In this document: positions 9,286-19,516 of the stretch, in pieces
Numbering within the stretch: the first letter of the stretch is position 1
How the letters are laid out: each line of letters opens with the position of its first letter
Virus record (IMG/VR): IMGVR_UViG_3300034111_000335
Location: 54,887-118,886 of that record
DNA length: 64,000 nucleotides
Source of the DNA: a virus
Direction: 5' to 3' (one strand)
Translations under genes and position numbers: made by a program
Notes under the pieces: model-generated
Told to the model about the DNA's origin: nothing
Seen by the model: the letters and a program-made list of their open reading frames with translations, nothing else
Database searches by the model: none

Positions 9286-11760
9286 ATGTTAAGATACTCT
9301 CTTTATAAAAAGTTTGTTAGTGGAGGAGGGGTAGATCCTGAGGTTGAAAAAATTAAACCAAAAGGAATTGCTTATCCTGTTGAAGGCACAACTAACGATC
9401 AGCCAAATACAACTACTGTAAATAATTCAGAGTCGTATCAAGATGCTTTTCAAATTCCTAACTTATCTTTAGCAGGATTCAAAACTACTGATTCTCCTGA
9501 GGGTACTGTAACAGACACTAAAAAGTCTTACGCTCCTGGAACTTTCAGTAATCAAGATTCTCTTCCTACGTTTGGTTCTATGTTAAGTCCTTTAAATCCT
9601 TTTGATGTAGATCAAACAACTCCTGGAGTAGAACAAGGTCCCTTAAGTGAAGAAGAGAGTACAGCTAGAGGTATTACTGTCGCACCTGTAACTAAACCTA
9701 CGTCCGAGGAACCTTCTTTTTGGCAACAAAATAAAGGGGCAATAGCTACACTAGGTTTACTAGGAACAAAAGCTTTACTATCTAAAAACGAAGATTTAAA
9801 AAATCAACAAGACTTAACGGAGTCAATTCAAGAAAGAAACTCTAAGCCTTTATATGACTATAACTATATGTATGGTCGCACAAGTAGTGGAGGCACAAAT
9901 AGAAAAAATGTAATCTCAGTCGAAATGGGTGGAAAAATAAATAAACGTTATGCTAGTGAAGGCATAAACGATGTAGAAATTGAGGGAGGAGAATTCATTC
10001 AACTTCCTAACTTTGATACTGAAATGGCTGAAGGACCATCTCATGCAAATGGAGGTATTCCTACAAACCTGCCTGATCAAACTCGTGTATATTCTAACAA
10101 TCTGAAACCAGAAGGTTCTAAGAAAACTTTTGCTCAACTTGCTAAGAACTACGATACTACTTCATATAAGAAAACTTTAGAGAATCCTTTTGCTAAACAA
10201 GTAGATAAAGAGACTGCTTCTATTATGATGAAACGTAATCAGAAGATTTTAGATCAATTGTTTGATGATCAACAAGCAATGAATGGAAACTCTAACGGAG
10301 AACTAGAAGCTAGAAATGGAGCAGGTATCAATAACCCAGGATTTAAATCATTGCCTGGTTATGTACAAGCTAAAATTACTGCTAATATGGCTGATGGAGG
10401 AACTAAGTATAAAGTTCCTGAAGGAGTAACTATTAAGCAAAAAGGAGATCCTTCTATTCAAGTAGGAGATTACGTAATGGGTGAGAATAACAGGCCCATG
10501 AAAGTAACTGCTGCTAACAAGAAAACCAGTTTAGGAGAATACAATAAAACTTATGACGAGTTAACAAAGACGTTTAATCGTCCTGAGTTTGATAAGGTTA
10601 AAGATGCAATGTATTCTAAATACATGCAAAAGAATCCTAATGCTAACATTAGCAAAGAGCAGTTTATGAACAACTTTATGGAAGCTCAAAAACAAGTCTA
10701 TGCTATACAAGATGCTGCTAAAAACAATCCTAATCTAGATATTAAAACAGAAGATTTAGATAGAACAGCTGGTGGGATGAAGAATAAAGTATACAACCAG
10801 ATAGCAAAACAGTTAGGAATGACTCCTTTAACAGAAGATCAAACTTCAATGTTTCAGCAATCTTACTTAGACTTAGCAGACTTGCAGAACACTCCAGAGT
10901 TTAAAGAAACCTTGTCTGATTTTGATCTTACTCCTAAAGGAGTTTATGATGATGTTTACTTAGGTAAACCTATATCAAAAGCAGATGCTATTTTTGGTAA
11001 TACAACTATTGGTCAAGCTGTAAGAGCTAAGAGTAGAAATGACGGGATGGACTATCAATACGAAAATGCACCTATTGATCCAGGAGAAGTTCAATTTAAT
11101 CAACCTGGTAATCCTCCGAGAGGAAAGTACATTGAAGGTAAGTTTCCTATGTATCAAGCTATTCCTGAAGCTATGGGTTTAGCCCAAGCACAAGAAATAT
11201 ATCCTTACGCTATTCCTGAAGTAGACGCTCCCTATCTAAAAAACCAGACTTATAATACTAGAAGTCAAATGCAGTCTGTAGATAACTCAGGTACTGCAGC
11301 AGTAAGAGCAGGAGCAGATCCTTTAGATGTTTATATTGCAGGATTAGATGCTAAGCAAAAAATCTCTGAGACTGCAGAAAACTATGACATGCAGAGTAGA
11401 GCCAATACAGATCAAGCAAATGCTCAAATGAGAATGAATGCCAACCAACTTAATATGGCTGCATTTGATAAAGTTTATAATAATCAAATAGCTCAAGCAA
11501 GAGATGCTCAGTCTGCAGAAAAACAAGCAGCTATTGCAAATCTAACTACTAAGAAAGCCATGTTTGATCAAAGTGAATCTAGAAAAGCTGCATTTATTAA
11601 TAATTTAGTACCTTCGTTTAATACAACCTCAAAAGGACAAATGGACGTAGTAGATGGTCAATTACCCTTTTACTTTAATCAGTTTAATGATTATGTAGAT
11701 AATACCTCTACTCAGAAAAAGACTGCTAAGAAGGGAATGTATAAAAAATCTAAAAAATAA
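9286..11760 (+). CDS. Large internal virion/cargo-block protein (824 aa)
   Basis: First gene of the cargo operon. The N-terminal ~140 residues are low-complexity and Thr/Ser/Pro-rich. A short hydrophobic segment follows ('GAIATLGLLGTKALL'). Around residues 230-275 is a Gly-rich beta signature, 'DVEIEGGEFIQLP...GPSHANGGIPTNLPDQTRVYS', with a similar module later ('VPEGVTIKQKGDPSIQVGDYV'). The C-terminal third is Gln/Asn/Ala-rich coiled coil ending in a Lys-rich tail. I recognise the signature as recurrent in phage internal proteins but know no function. It is separated by 3 bp from the next gene. Packaging inside the virion is inferred from context. Confidence 0.65.
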   Translation: MLRYSLYKKFVSGGGVDPEVEKIKPKGIAYPVEGTTNDQPNTTTVNNSESYQDAFQIPNLSLAGFKTTDSPEGTVTDTKKSYAPGTFSNQDSLPTFGSMLSPLNPFDVDQTTPGVEQGPLSEEESTARGITVAPVTKPTSEEPSFWQQNKGAIATLGLLGTKALLSKNEDLKNQQDLTESIQERNSKPLYDYNYMYGRTSSGGTNRKNVISVEMGGKINKRYASEGINDVEIEGGEFIQLPNFDTEMAEGPSHANGGIPTNLPDQTRVYSNNLKPEGSKKTFAQLAKNYDTTSYKKTLENPFAKQVDKETASIMMKRNQKILDQLFDDQQAMNGNSNGELEARNGAGINNPGFKSLPGYVQAKITANMADGGTKYKVPEGVTIKQKGDPSIQVGDYVMGENNRPMKVTAANKKTSLGEYNKTYDELTKTFNRPEFDKVKDAMYSKYMQKNPNANISKEQFMNNFMEAQKQVYAIQDAAKNNPNLDIKTEDLDRTAGGMKNKVYNQIAKQLGMTPLTEDQTSMFQQSYLDLADLQNTPEFKETLSDFDLTPKGVYDDVYLGKPISKADAIFGNTTIGQAVRAKSRNDGMDYQYENAPIDPGEVQFNQPGNPPRGKYIEGKFPMYQAIPEAMGLAQAQEIYPYAIPEVDAPYLKNQTYNTRSQMQSVDNSGTAAVRAGADPLDVYIAGLDAKQKISETAENYDMQSRANTDQANAQMRMNANQLNMAAFDKVYNNQIAQARDAQSAEKQAAIANLTTKKAMFDQSESRKAAFINNLVPSFNTTSKGQMDVVDGQLPFYFNQFNDYVDNTSTQKKTAKKGMYKKSKK

Positions 11761-11763
11761 ACC

Positions 11764-13485
11764 ATGCCAATTTCAGCACAACATACCAAATTTGTCTACC
11801 CTGACTACATTGAGTCGCTTCCTGCAGATGACTTAATTAAACTTGCTGTGAAGAAGCAGGAAATGTTTGATGAGGGTAGATCTAAAGTACAACAGAGTAT
11901 AGACGCTTATGGTAAGATTCGTAATAGTCTTGTACGAGATGTAGACAAAGAGTACTTTGACAAGAACATGAATAACTTGGTTAAGGCTATTAACCAGAAT
12001 GCAGGCTTGGACTTTTCTGTTAAAGGAAATGTAGACTCTGTTCTTAACATAGGAAGACCATTAGAAAATGATGCTACTTTATTAGGTGCAGTAGATTCTG
12101 CTAAGACGTACAACTCTATGATGGAAGAGTATAAAAAACTTGATCCAAAACTTAAGAGTCCTGTAAACGATTACTTTTATTTTAAAGATATCGCAGCTTG
12201 GAAAAACAATGGGGACGTAGGTACTAAGTTAAATTACCAAAGTTACAAACCCTATCAAGAAGGAACAGGTAAGAAATGGGGAGAAGCTTTCTCTAAAATT
12301 AAGCCTAACATTGAAACACAATTTGAATTTACCCCTGACGGAAGACGTATTCAAAAAACAGTAGTAAGTAGTGTAGATCAAGGACGTGTTAGAGATGCAT
12401 ATATGTCTATGCTTACTCCTGCTGAAATGGAACAGTTGCAAATGGATGCTCAGTATAAGTATCTGAATTCTAATCAAGATGCAATTAAAGGTCAGTATCA
12501 AGGACACATGAATGAAACTCTTCAGTTAAGTAACGCTCAAATTGAAGACCTAGAGAATAGAAAAGTAATTGCTAAACAAAAGAATATTCCTATGGACGAT
12601 CCAAGAATTCTTGAGATTGACCGTAACTTGAGTAAAGCTTACATGCAAAGAGATATCTTAGAAGGAAGAGCTTCTAGAGGACTAGCAGATATTCCAGACA
12701 ATGAAGTAATAAACTTCTTACAAGATCAAACTATATTTGATGCAAGTAACGCTTACGCTTATACTCAGGTAGAAAAAGATCTAGATGAGGATCAATATGC
12801 TTTGAAAGCTTATGAGTCTCAATTAGCTATTCAAAAAGAAGTTACACTAGACAGATTAGGACTTAGTGCAAGAAAGAAAGACGAAAAGGTTCCTTTACCT
12901 CCAGGAAGTTTTGAAGTAGATGGTGGATTTATAAAAGACACTGAAAGTGTTTCAGGTAAACCTACAGGTTTGACTCTTAAGAATGACTTGTTGTCTGGAG
13001 TTGGTACTAACGATTTACAGAAACAACAACAGTTAATGGTTGCTCTTAAGAAAGTTCTTTCTAAGGGAGTAGATGATAAAGGACAAGATATACCTGTAAA
13101 TGTAAAAGATGCTTTACTTCGTGCAGTACTTAGTGGAACTTGGGACCCACAAGATGCTAAGGTAATCAAGGCAACTTTTGGAGACGACAATAAGTACAGG
13201 AAGACTATGGAAAATCTTAAGAGTCTTGCTACTGGCTTATACGATATTCAAGATAGAAATGGTGACATTGTAGATATCAGTCAAGTAAACGCAAGAGACG
13301 CAAACATGGGTTCAGGCTATACCTTAGTTCCCAAGAAAGATAAAGCAGCTGAAGAGTACTACTTAACTGATGCAGGTGGATTTGGTTTTAAATTTGACTT
13401 AGAGGAATTAGGAAGTATGGATGCAATGGCTTTATTTAATGCTCAAGATATTAGAAAAGTTAAACCAGAAACAAATCCAAACTAA
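11764..13485 (+). CDS. Virion cargo-block protein (573 aa), crAss gp45-like by position
   Basis: A soluble, mostly helical protein. The N-terminal pattern 'FVYPDYIESLPADDLIKLAVKKQEMFDEG' followed by long helices (residues about 30-75 and 200-300) is typical of the mid-size protein preceding the giant cargo genes in crAss-like phages. No catalytic motif, signal peptide or membrane segment is visible. The stop TAA overlaps the next ATG (TAATG at 13483-13487). It is probably stored in the virion with the polymerase; this is contextual inference. Confidence 0.6.
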   Translation: MPISAQHTKFVYPDYIESLPADDLIKLAVKKQEMFDEGRSKVQQSIDAYGKIRNSLVRDVDKEYFDKNMNNLVKAINQNAGLDFSVKGNVDSVLNIGRPLENDATLLGAVDSAKTYNSMMEEYKKLDPKLKSPVNDYFYFKDIAAWKNNGDVGTKLNYQSYKPYQEGTGKKWGEAFSKIKPNIETQFEFTPDGRRIQKTVVSSVDQGRVRDAYMSMLTPAEMEQLQMDAQYKYLNSNQDAIKGQYQGHMNETLQLSNAQIEDLENRKVIAKQKNIPMDDPRILEIDRNLSKAYMQRDILEGRASRGLADIPDNEVINFLQDQTIFDASNAYAYTQVEKDLDEDQYALKAYESQLAIQKEVTLDRLGLSARKKDEKVPLPPGSFEVDGGFIKDTESVSGKPTGLTLKNDLLSGVGTNDLQKQQQLMVALKKVLSKGVDDKGQDIPVNVKDALLRAVLSGTWDPQDAKVIKATFGDDNKYRKTMENLKSLATGLYDIQDRNGDIVDISQVNARDANMGSGYTLVPKKDKAAEEYYLTDAGGFGFKFDLEELGSMDAMALFNAQDIRKVKPETNPN

Positions 13486-16400
13486 TGCCAGACAAGTTTA
13501 CAGGTAATGTAGGTCCCTATGCTAAACCTCTAGCAGGAGCAGCCCCTGGGGATATGAGGAGCAGGTTTAACGAACTTGTTCCTATGGAGGTTCAAAACGC
13601 TTACCAGCAGAAAGCGGAGATAGATGTATTAGAGGCAGATAGACTAGAGAACCAGAAACTTCTACAAGAACAAAGAAACGTTAAGTTAAACTCTCTTAAG
13701 AGTTTATACAGGCAAGCTATGCCTAATCCTCAGTTTGCAGATAGAGCTGCTTCTTCTGTCTTTGATAGAATAGAAAATGCTGGATCTAAACAGGAACTTA
13801 ATGACATCTATTCAGAGATAGAAGGTATTAGGGAGAAAGCACAAGATAGTTTATTCTTGTTTGATGGTATGGAAACTTTTTCTGGTATAGCCCAGAGTTT
13901 AGCTTCTACTGCTGAAGGATTCTTTTTCGGTAAAGAAACTGAAGTAAATAAGAAAAAGAAACTTTTGAAGCAAGCAAATCCTGACTTAAATGATGTAGCA
14001 GGATCTGTTCTTCCTAGAGATTTATTTTCTGAAGGAGTTAATGCAATTAAAGAAGCTGAGTTTAAATCTTACGGCCAAAAAATATTAACACAGTACGAAA
14101 GTCCTTTAGCTTTAAATCAAGCTTTAGAGAAGGCAAGACATGGATCATCAGGAGCATATAAAGACTTTGATGCGTTTGTTGCTCCAAGATTAGATGATGC
14201 TTTTGCTACAAAAGGCCACTATCTATATAGGGAAGGGGAAGAAGCTGCACAGTTTCAAAAAGATGCAAGAAATGCCTTTGCTAATCCTACATATAATCAA
14301 GTAAGTGCAAACTTTAAACACGACCTAGAGAAAGAATCTTTGTCTTCTTTAAAGGGTGCTGTTATGCAAAAACTTCAAGGAGAGTTATTAAAGCCTAGAG
14401 ATGCAGTAGACTACAATGCAGATAACATTAAGTACTACAGAAACTCTTTAAACATAATAGACCAAAGATTAAACTCTCTTGCAGGTGTCTACAAAGTAGA
14501 CAAGTATGCTCCAGATATAACTTTATTTGGAGAAAAGAGTTCTGCACGTAGAAGTACTTTTAAAGCTTTGGGAGACACTCTTCCAGGACAATGGGTACTA
14601 GATTTAATTGGGGGAAGTGATTTTGATAAAGCAGTATTCAGTGAGTCTTTCTATAAGCCTGAAGTAATAACTTACGATGCAGAGAATAGACCTGTAATGT
14701 CTAATCAGTTTATGTACACTAAAGCTGATGGATCTAAAGGTTTTAACTATGGTGCAATTCCTGAAGCAGGTGGAGCTATGGTTGCTCAGATGCTTCCAAT
14801 TATTGCAACTGGGGGTCTTGTTGGTGGAGCAGTAAAAGGATTAGCAGGAGCAGAATTAGGTTGGGCATCTAGTGCAGCTGCAGGAATAGCTAGAGGATAT
14901 GATGCTTTAAACAAAGTTTCTGCTTTTGGAAAAGAACTTCAGTTAGCAGACAGGGCAGCAACCTTTGCTTCTGTTGCTGCTAACACTATTCCCCACTTTG
15001 TAGAACAAGAAAAACGTTGGGGAGGTAATTATGTAAAAAGAGGTTTTGCAGGAGGTATCGTAGAAGCATCTGCAGAAGCAATAGGATTTCCTGATGTAGG
15101 AGCACTTAAGATGCGTCCTATGACTACTACTCTAGCATCTTCTGCTATGAGGTCCGCAGGTCTAGAATTAAACTTTGGACAGAGATTAGGTGCGTACCTA
15201 AATAACTCTTACGAGTTTGCTAAGATGGCTACAAAGCAAAACGCAGTAGAGGCACTAGAAGAAGAACTTTCTTTAATAGGTAACTCTATTGTTCAAAATA
15301 CTTTGATGCCTGAGGAGTATGCTTTGAGGGACCGTGAACAAGTTACTGCAAAAACACTAACAGATACATTAGTAGAATCATTTGCTGCAGGTTTAATTTA
15401 TAGTTTTGGTACTACAGGTGCAGGAGCTTACTCTTATACTAGACCAGAAAACTTAAAGAACATGGCTAACTGGGAAGCAGCGAATAACGCTGACTTATTT
15501 GTAGCTAAGTTAAGTGACCTAAAAGACAAAGGAAAGATTACAGATCAAGACTTTGTTCAAGGTATGGCTAAGGTACGTAACCTTCAAGGCACACTTAAGT
15601 CTATGGTAGGCTTTGATAGTATTAGAGACTTAAAGACTTTAAACGTAGACAAAGACGAACAATACAATCTGTTTACAAATCTTCTTAGAAAGAATGAGTT
15701 ACTTACAATAGACTACGATAGTTTATCAGAGGATGAAAAAAACACTCTTGCTAAGTACAAAATAGCAAACAAGATTTCTCAAAAAGAAGCAGGCAAGATA
15801 GAAGAGATCAAAAAACAATTAGCAGAGATATCTACTAAAGAAAATCCTACTCCTGCAGAAATAGAGAAAAGTGTAGAACTTACTTTACTTTATCAAAGAA
15901 TCAAAAGAGCTAATATCCAATCTGTAAAGAAAGGAGAAATTAGCGAAGAAGATAAGAAATTCTTCTACGAGAAAGGATTACTTCAAGATGCTGATCTTCA
16001 ATTTACTAGAGAAGACATAGATAAAGAAATAGCCTCTATAGATAAATCTATTCTTAAGACACAGAAGAGAATAGATCGTTATGCTAACTTGACTGACTCA
16101 GAAAAACGTGATGTTATTAGACAGGTTTATGACGAAAAGATAGATGCTGTAATGAACATAGATGGTACAGCTGAGTTGGTATCTTCAATGTCTGCACTGA
16201 AAAAAGATTTAGACTATCTTAAGTTAAAAGGAGAAGAAGAAGTACCTGGACAAATCGAACATAAAGAAAGACTTCTTGATGCTTACGGAAAGAAGATGTA
16301 TGATCTTACTAACGAAAGAGACGAGTTTGGTCAAAACAAAATAGAGCAAAAGGTTAGTACATTTGATGCTGTTGCTTTAGAACAAGAAGGAGACTTCTAT

Positions 16401-19400
16401 TCTATGTTAGAAGCACAAGAGTACTTATCAGCAAACAAAGATCACGTTAATCAAGAGTTGTATGATACTGTTCAAGAAAACTTAAACGATAGTTTTGAAA
16501 GAGCACAAGCTGCTTTAGCAGAAGCAACTCCTGAGGTTAGATCTAAGATACTTACAGACTTCTTAGATAAAGTAACTTTAAAGAATACTAAGTACGCTTA
16601 CAATGTAAACTTAGTAAACAGTTTGTTTCCTAGTGCAGAATATACCCAAGAAGAACTAGACAACTCTAGAGAGGAATTAATTCAAAGAAGAGCACAACGT
16701 AGATCTGCACAGGTTCTTGGTACTGAAACTTTATCAGAAGACGAAGAAGAACAAAAAGACCAAAAAGAATTTAACGAAGTAGCAACACAGGCAGCTCAAA
16801 CTCCTGAAGTAGTTGATGAATCAGGAAACTCTAATAGGGATGAGATTTATCTTGCTGGATATAATAGGATGCTTGAGAAAGCAAAAAATAATCCAATGGG
16901 ATTTGATAAAGCATTTGAGTCAGCTGTTAAGAGTAGATTAAGTAGAGTATTTACTCGTGGTACAAAAGACTACAACACTTTAACAAATGCGTTTGATAAC
17001 TTACTAGATAAGAAGATTACTCCTGAAGAGTTTAGAAATATATTTTTATCTGTATGGAGGGACAACAAAGCAGACGAGAAAAAAGCTAATGCTGTCATCT
17101 TTCTTAAGTTTATTGCAGACAGGTATTTTGCAAATGATATGCCTGCAGACAGAGTAGCTTCTACTACTCCTGCAGCTAAGACTACTCCTGTTACCCCCGC
17201 TGCTACTGGTACTACTACTACTACTCCCCCTAAAACGGTTGCTAAGAATGCACCTACTCCTAAACAAGGAGGTAAAGTAGATAGATTAAATGAAGTAGTT
17301 ACACAAGAAGTAAAGGCTAGGATGACTCAGTTAGAGTACTTAGCTTCTCCTCTTAGAAGTATTGCTTTTGAATACAATAGACAGAATGAAAAAAATCAAG
17401 ATCCTGCAGTTCTTAGAAACATCGCTTTACTAGAGAAACTTTCTAGTATTCCAGGTTCTCGCATTAGGGTTATGAATAGAAAACTATTCTTAACCTATCA
17501 TATAATGCAGAGGAATGCTGAAGTAGATCCAACAGAAGAGTTTGAGAAGATTGCAACTTATATCTCTGAAAACCAAATGTCTGTAGATACTTGGAATGCT
17601 TTGAGCGAGGAAGAGAAAGAAAGTTTAATGTCCCCCATAGATGCAATCTTAGGAAAGAACTTCTACGATGAAGGTATGGTTAGATTCTTCTTTACTTCTA
17701 CTGATTCTAAGGGTAAGTTGTATCCTGTAGGTTCTGGTTTGTTTACAAATGCTGAACCTATCATCACTGCTGTAGACGGAGAAGAAAATTTAATAACCAT
17801 AGACGGTCTTCCTATGGAGTTAAATATGCCTACTGTCTCTAAGGGAGAGTATCCTATTAGTGATAGAATTATTGAGGAATACTCTAAGTTAGGAGGATCA
17901 GAACAAGAACTTAGAAATAAAAATGCAGACACATTTGAACGCTTAAAGGCTTTAAAGAAATCTATATCTGCTGCAAACTCTTTTAATGACTCTTTACCTT
18001 ATATGGACTTTGACTTCAATGTTTCATCTGGGGTAATGCTTCCTACACCTATTAACACTTTTGAGAAAGGAAATACTACAGAAGTAGAGAATGTAAAGAA
18101 AGCTAGAATCAGTGACTTCAAGATTATAGAAGATCCTAGAGAGTCTGTCTTTGGTAAAAGTTTTGCTTTTGAAAAAGGTCGTGTATACTTTAATAACAAT
18201 GGTAACCCTACTTTATTAACTAACAACAAGATTGACCCAGCAGAAGCAGATGCATTAGCAGAAGTATATTTCTCTGAAGAGAATCCTTACTTTGCTAGTC
18301 CTAAAGAGGCAGAAGCTTATTTGTTTAACTTAATTAACCAAGTAGACAAGAAAACTCGCTTACATTTCTTTGTAAACGAAGAGTATCCAGGACCAGGTCA
18401 GTTTCCTGTAATCATTGTTAAGTCCGTAGAAACAGGTACAGGATTTCAAAATACTGTTTTAACTAAGGAAGAGTTTGCAAGTACTCTTAAGAACCATTAT
18501 TACAAAGCAAGTCTTGCTTTAATGAAGAGTGGTGAACCTGTCCTAAGATTTAAACCTGAAGGAGCAGTAACTCAGAACTATGCAGAGTATTTAAAAGATA
18601 CTCATAACTTTCCTATCAAAGACGGAGAGGTTGCTAAGCCTGTAAACAAGATAGTATATCTATCTACTGAGTCTTTAGCAGAACAGTTTCCAGAAATAAC
18701 GGGTATTGTACCTAAAGTAGAAACTCCTAAGCAAGTACCAACTACTCCAGTTGTTCCTGCTCAACCTGTTTCAGTTGCCGATACTACTTTACCTGCATTA
18801 CAGACCCTATCTATTCTTTTGTTTCCTAGAGCTTTGGATGCTATAAGTCAGAGTGCTGTAGCAGACGCTCCTCAACTATCAGCAGTTAAGACTGTAGGAG
18901 AGGAATTCTATCAGATGGCAATTAATACAGTTCTTGCAGATCCTAGCAAACTTTCTACTGTGTACTATCCTAAATTAATAAAGAATAATACTGGAGGTAC
19001 TGGAGCTAGTGTGTATTTTGAACTGACTCCGTATGATCCAACAGATCCAGGTGCTTTGGGTTCTCCTTTCTATATTGCTCGAGTACAAATAGCAGAAAGA
19101 GAAAAACCTGTAACTCTTGTTTTAGTAAAACCTAAGTCTCCTTTTGGAGGTAAATTTGGTACTCCTAGATTCCTCGCAGAAATAGACTTAGCAAATCCTT
19201 CTGAAGGTAAGATGTCTTCTACTATACCAAGTGCACCTGTAGCTCCTGTAGTTCCTATAGCTCCCGTAGAACCCCCAGCCACTAAGAAAGCTAGACCTGT
19301 TCTTACAGCAAACACATTTGAAGAACCTCAAGCAGAGGTAACAAGTGAGTCTCCTTTCTTAGATTCTTTACAAGATGAAGAAGAACTTAGAGCAGCAGCT

Positions 19401-19448
19401 AAAGAAGTCAAAGACGCTTGTAAAGGTGACTTAGACGATATTGCTTAA
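13485..19448 (+). CDS. Giant virion cargo protein with central hydrophobic region (1,987 aa)
   Basis: The N-terminal third is helical. Residues about 427-470 are a Gly/Ala-rich hydrophobic patch ('MVAQMLPIIATGGLVGGAVKG...SSAAAGIARG') that could insert in a membrane during DNA ejection. Residues about 700-1000 are charged coiled coil (many Glu/Lys heptads). A Thr/Pro/Ala linker lies near 1224-1265 ('TTPVTPAATGTTTTTPPK'). The last ~200 residues contain more Pro-rich linkers and an acidic end. It lies just upstream of the RNA polymerase gene, in the place of the large companion cargo proteins of crAss-like phages. No enzyme motif was recognised. An ejection-conduit or cargo role is inferred. Confidence 0.6.
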   Translation: MPDKFTGNVGPYAKPLAGAAPGDMRSRFNELVPMEVQNAYQQKAEIDVLEADRLENQKLLQEQRNVKLNSLKSLYRQAMPNPQFADRAASSVFDRIENAGSKQELNDIYSEIEGIREKAQDSLFLFDGMETFSGIAQSLASTAEGFFFGKETEVNKKKKLLKQANPDLNDVAGSVLPRDLFSEGVNAIKEAEFKSYGQKILTQYESPLALNQALEKARHGSSGAYKDFDAFVAPRLDDAFATKGHYLYREGEEAAQFQKDARNAFANPTYNQVSANFKHDLEKESLSSLKGAVMQKLQGELLKPRDAVDYNADNIKYYRNSLNIIDQRLNSLAGVYKVDKYAPDITLFGEKSSARRSTFKALGDTLPGQWVLDLIGGSDFDKAVFSESFYKPEVITYDAENRPVMSNQFMYTKADGSKGFNYGAIPEAGGAMVAQMLPIIATGGLVGGAVKGLAGAELGWASSAAAGIARGYDALNKVSAFGKELQLADRAATFASVAANTIPHFVEQEKRWGGNYVKRGFAGGIVEASAEAIGFPDVGALKMRPMTTTLASSAMRSAGLELNFGQRLGAYLNNSYEFAKMATKQNAVEALEEELSLIGNSIVQNTLMPEEYALRDREQVTAKTLTDTLVESFAAGLIYSFGTTGAGAYSYTRPENLKNMANWEAANNADLFVAKLSDLKDKGKITDQDFVQGMAKVRNLQGTLKSMVGFDSIRDLKTLNVDKDEQYNLFTNLLRKNELLTIDYDSLSEDEKNTLAKYKIANKISQKEAGKIEEIKKQLAEISTKENPTPAEIEKSVELTLLYQRIKRANIQSVKKGEISEEDKKFFYEKGLLQDADLQFTREDIDKEIASIDKSILKTQKRIDRYANLTDSEKRDVIRQVYDEKIDAVMNIDGTAELVSSMSALKKDLDYLKLKGEEEVPGQIEHKERLLDAYGKKMYDLTNERDEFGQNKIEQKVSTFDAVALEQEGDFYSMLEAQEYLSANKDHVNQELYDTVQENLNDSFERAQAALAEATPEVRSKILTDFLDKVTLKNTKYAYNVNLVNSLFPSAEYTQEELDNSREELIQRRAQRRSAQVLGTETLSEDEEEQKDQKEFNEVATQAAQTPEVVDESGNSNRDEIYLAGYNRMLEKAKNNPMGFDKAFESAVKSRLSRVFTRGTKDYNTLTNAFDNLLDKKITPEEFRNIFLSVWRDNKADEKKANAVIFLKFIADRYFANDMPADRVASTTPAAKTTPVTPAATGTTTTTPPKTVAKNAPTPKQGGKVDRLNEVVTQEVKARMTQLEYLASPLRSIAFEYNRQNEKNQDPAVLRNIALLEKLSSIPGSRIRVMNRKLFLTYHIMQRNAEVDPTEEFEKIATYISENQMSVDTWNALSEEEKESLMSPIDAILGKNFYDEGMVRFFFTSTDSKGKLYPVGSGLFTNAEPIITAVDGEENLITIDGLPMELNMPTVSKGEYPISDRIIEEYSKLGGSEQELRNKNADTFERLKALKKSISAANSFNDSLPYMDFDFNVSSGVMLPTPINTFEKGNTTEVENVKKARISDFKIIEDPRESVFGKSFAFEKGRVYFNNNGNPTLLTNNKIDPAEADALAEVYFSEENPYFASPKEAEAYLFNLINQVDKKTRLHFFVNEEYPGPGQFPVIIVKSVETGTGFQNTVLTKEEFASTLKNHYYKASLALMKSGEPVLRFKPEGAVTQNYAEYLKDTHNFPIKDGEVAKPVNKIVYLSTESLAEQFPEITGIVPKVETPKQVPTTPVVPAQPVSVADTTLPALQTLSILLFPRALDAISQSAVADAPQLSAVKTVGEEFYQMAINTVLADPSKLSTVYYPKLIKNNTGGTGASVYFELTPYDPTDPGALGSPFYIARVQIAEREKPVTLVLVKPKSPFGGKFGTPRFLAEIDLANPSEGKMSSTIPSAPVAPVVPIAPVEPPATKKARPVLTANTFEEPQAEVTSESPFLDSLQDEEELRAAAKEVKDACKGDLDDIA

Positions 19449-19486
19449 CTATCATAGATAATTAAAGCAAAACTAGATTAACAACT

Positions 19487-19494
19487 TATATTTG
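19487..19494 (+). promoter_or_regulatory. TAnnTTTG -7 box upstream of virion RNA polymerase gene
   Basis: TATATTTG lies in the 68-bp gap before the polymerase ATG and matches the Bacteroidota -7 consensus. No clear TTG is found at -33, so the promoter may be weak or need an activator. Confidence 0.5.
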
Positions 19495-19516
19495 TAATAA
19501 TAGCAACTAAAATAAA

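Noticed and set aside
17155-17245. ACT-rich repeats in the 1,987-residue gene as a regulatory repeat or diversity element
   Set aside because: They simply encode a Thr/Pro linker; no reverse transcriptase or template repeat is present.
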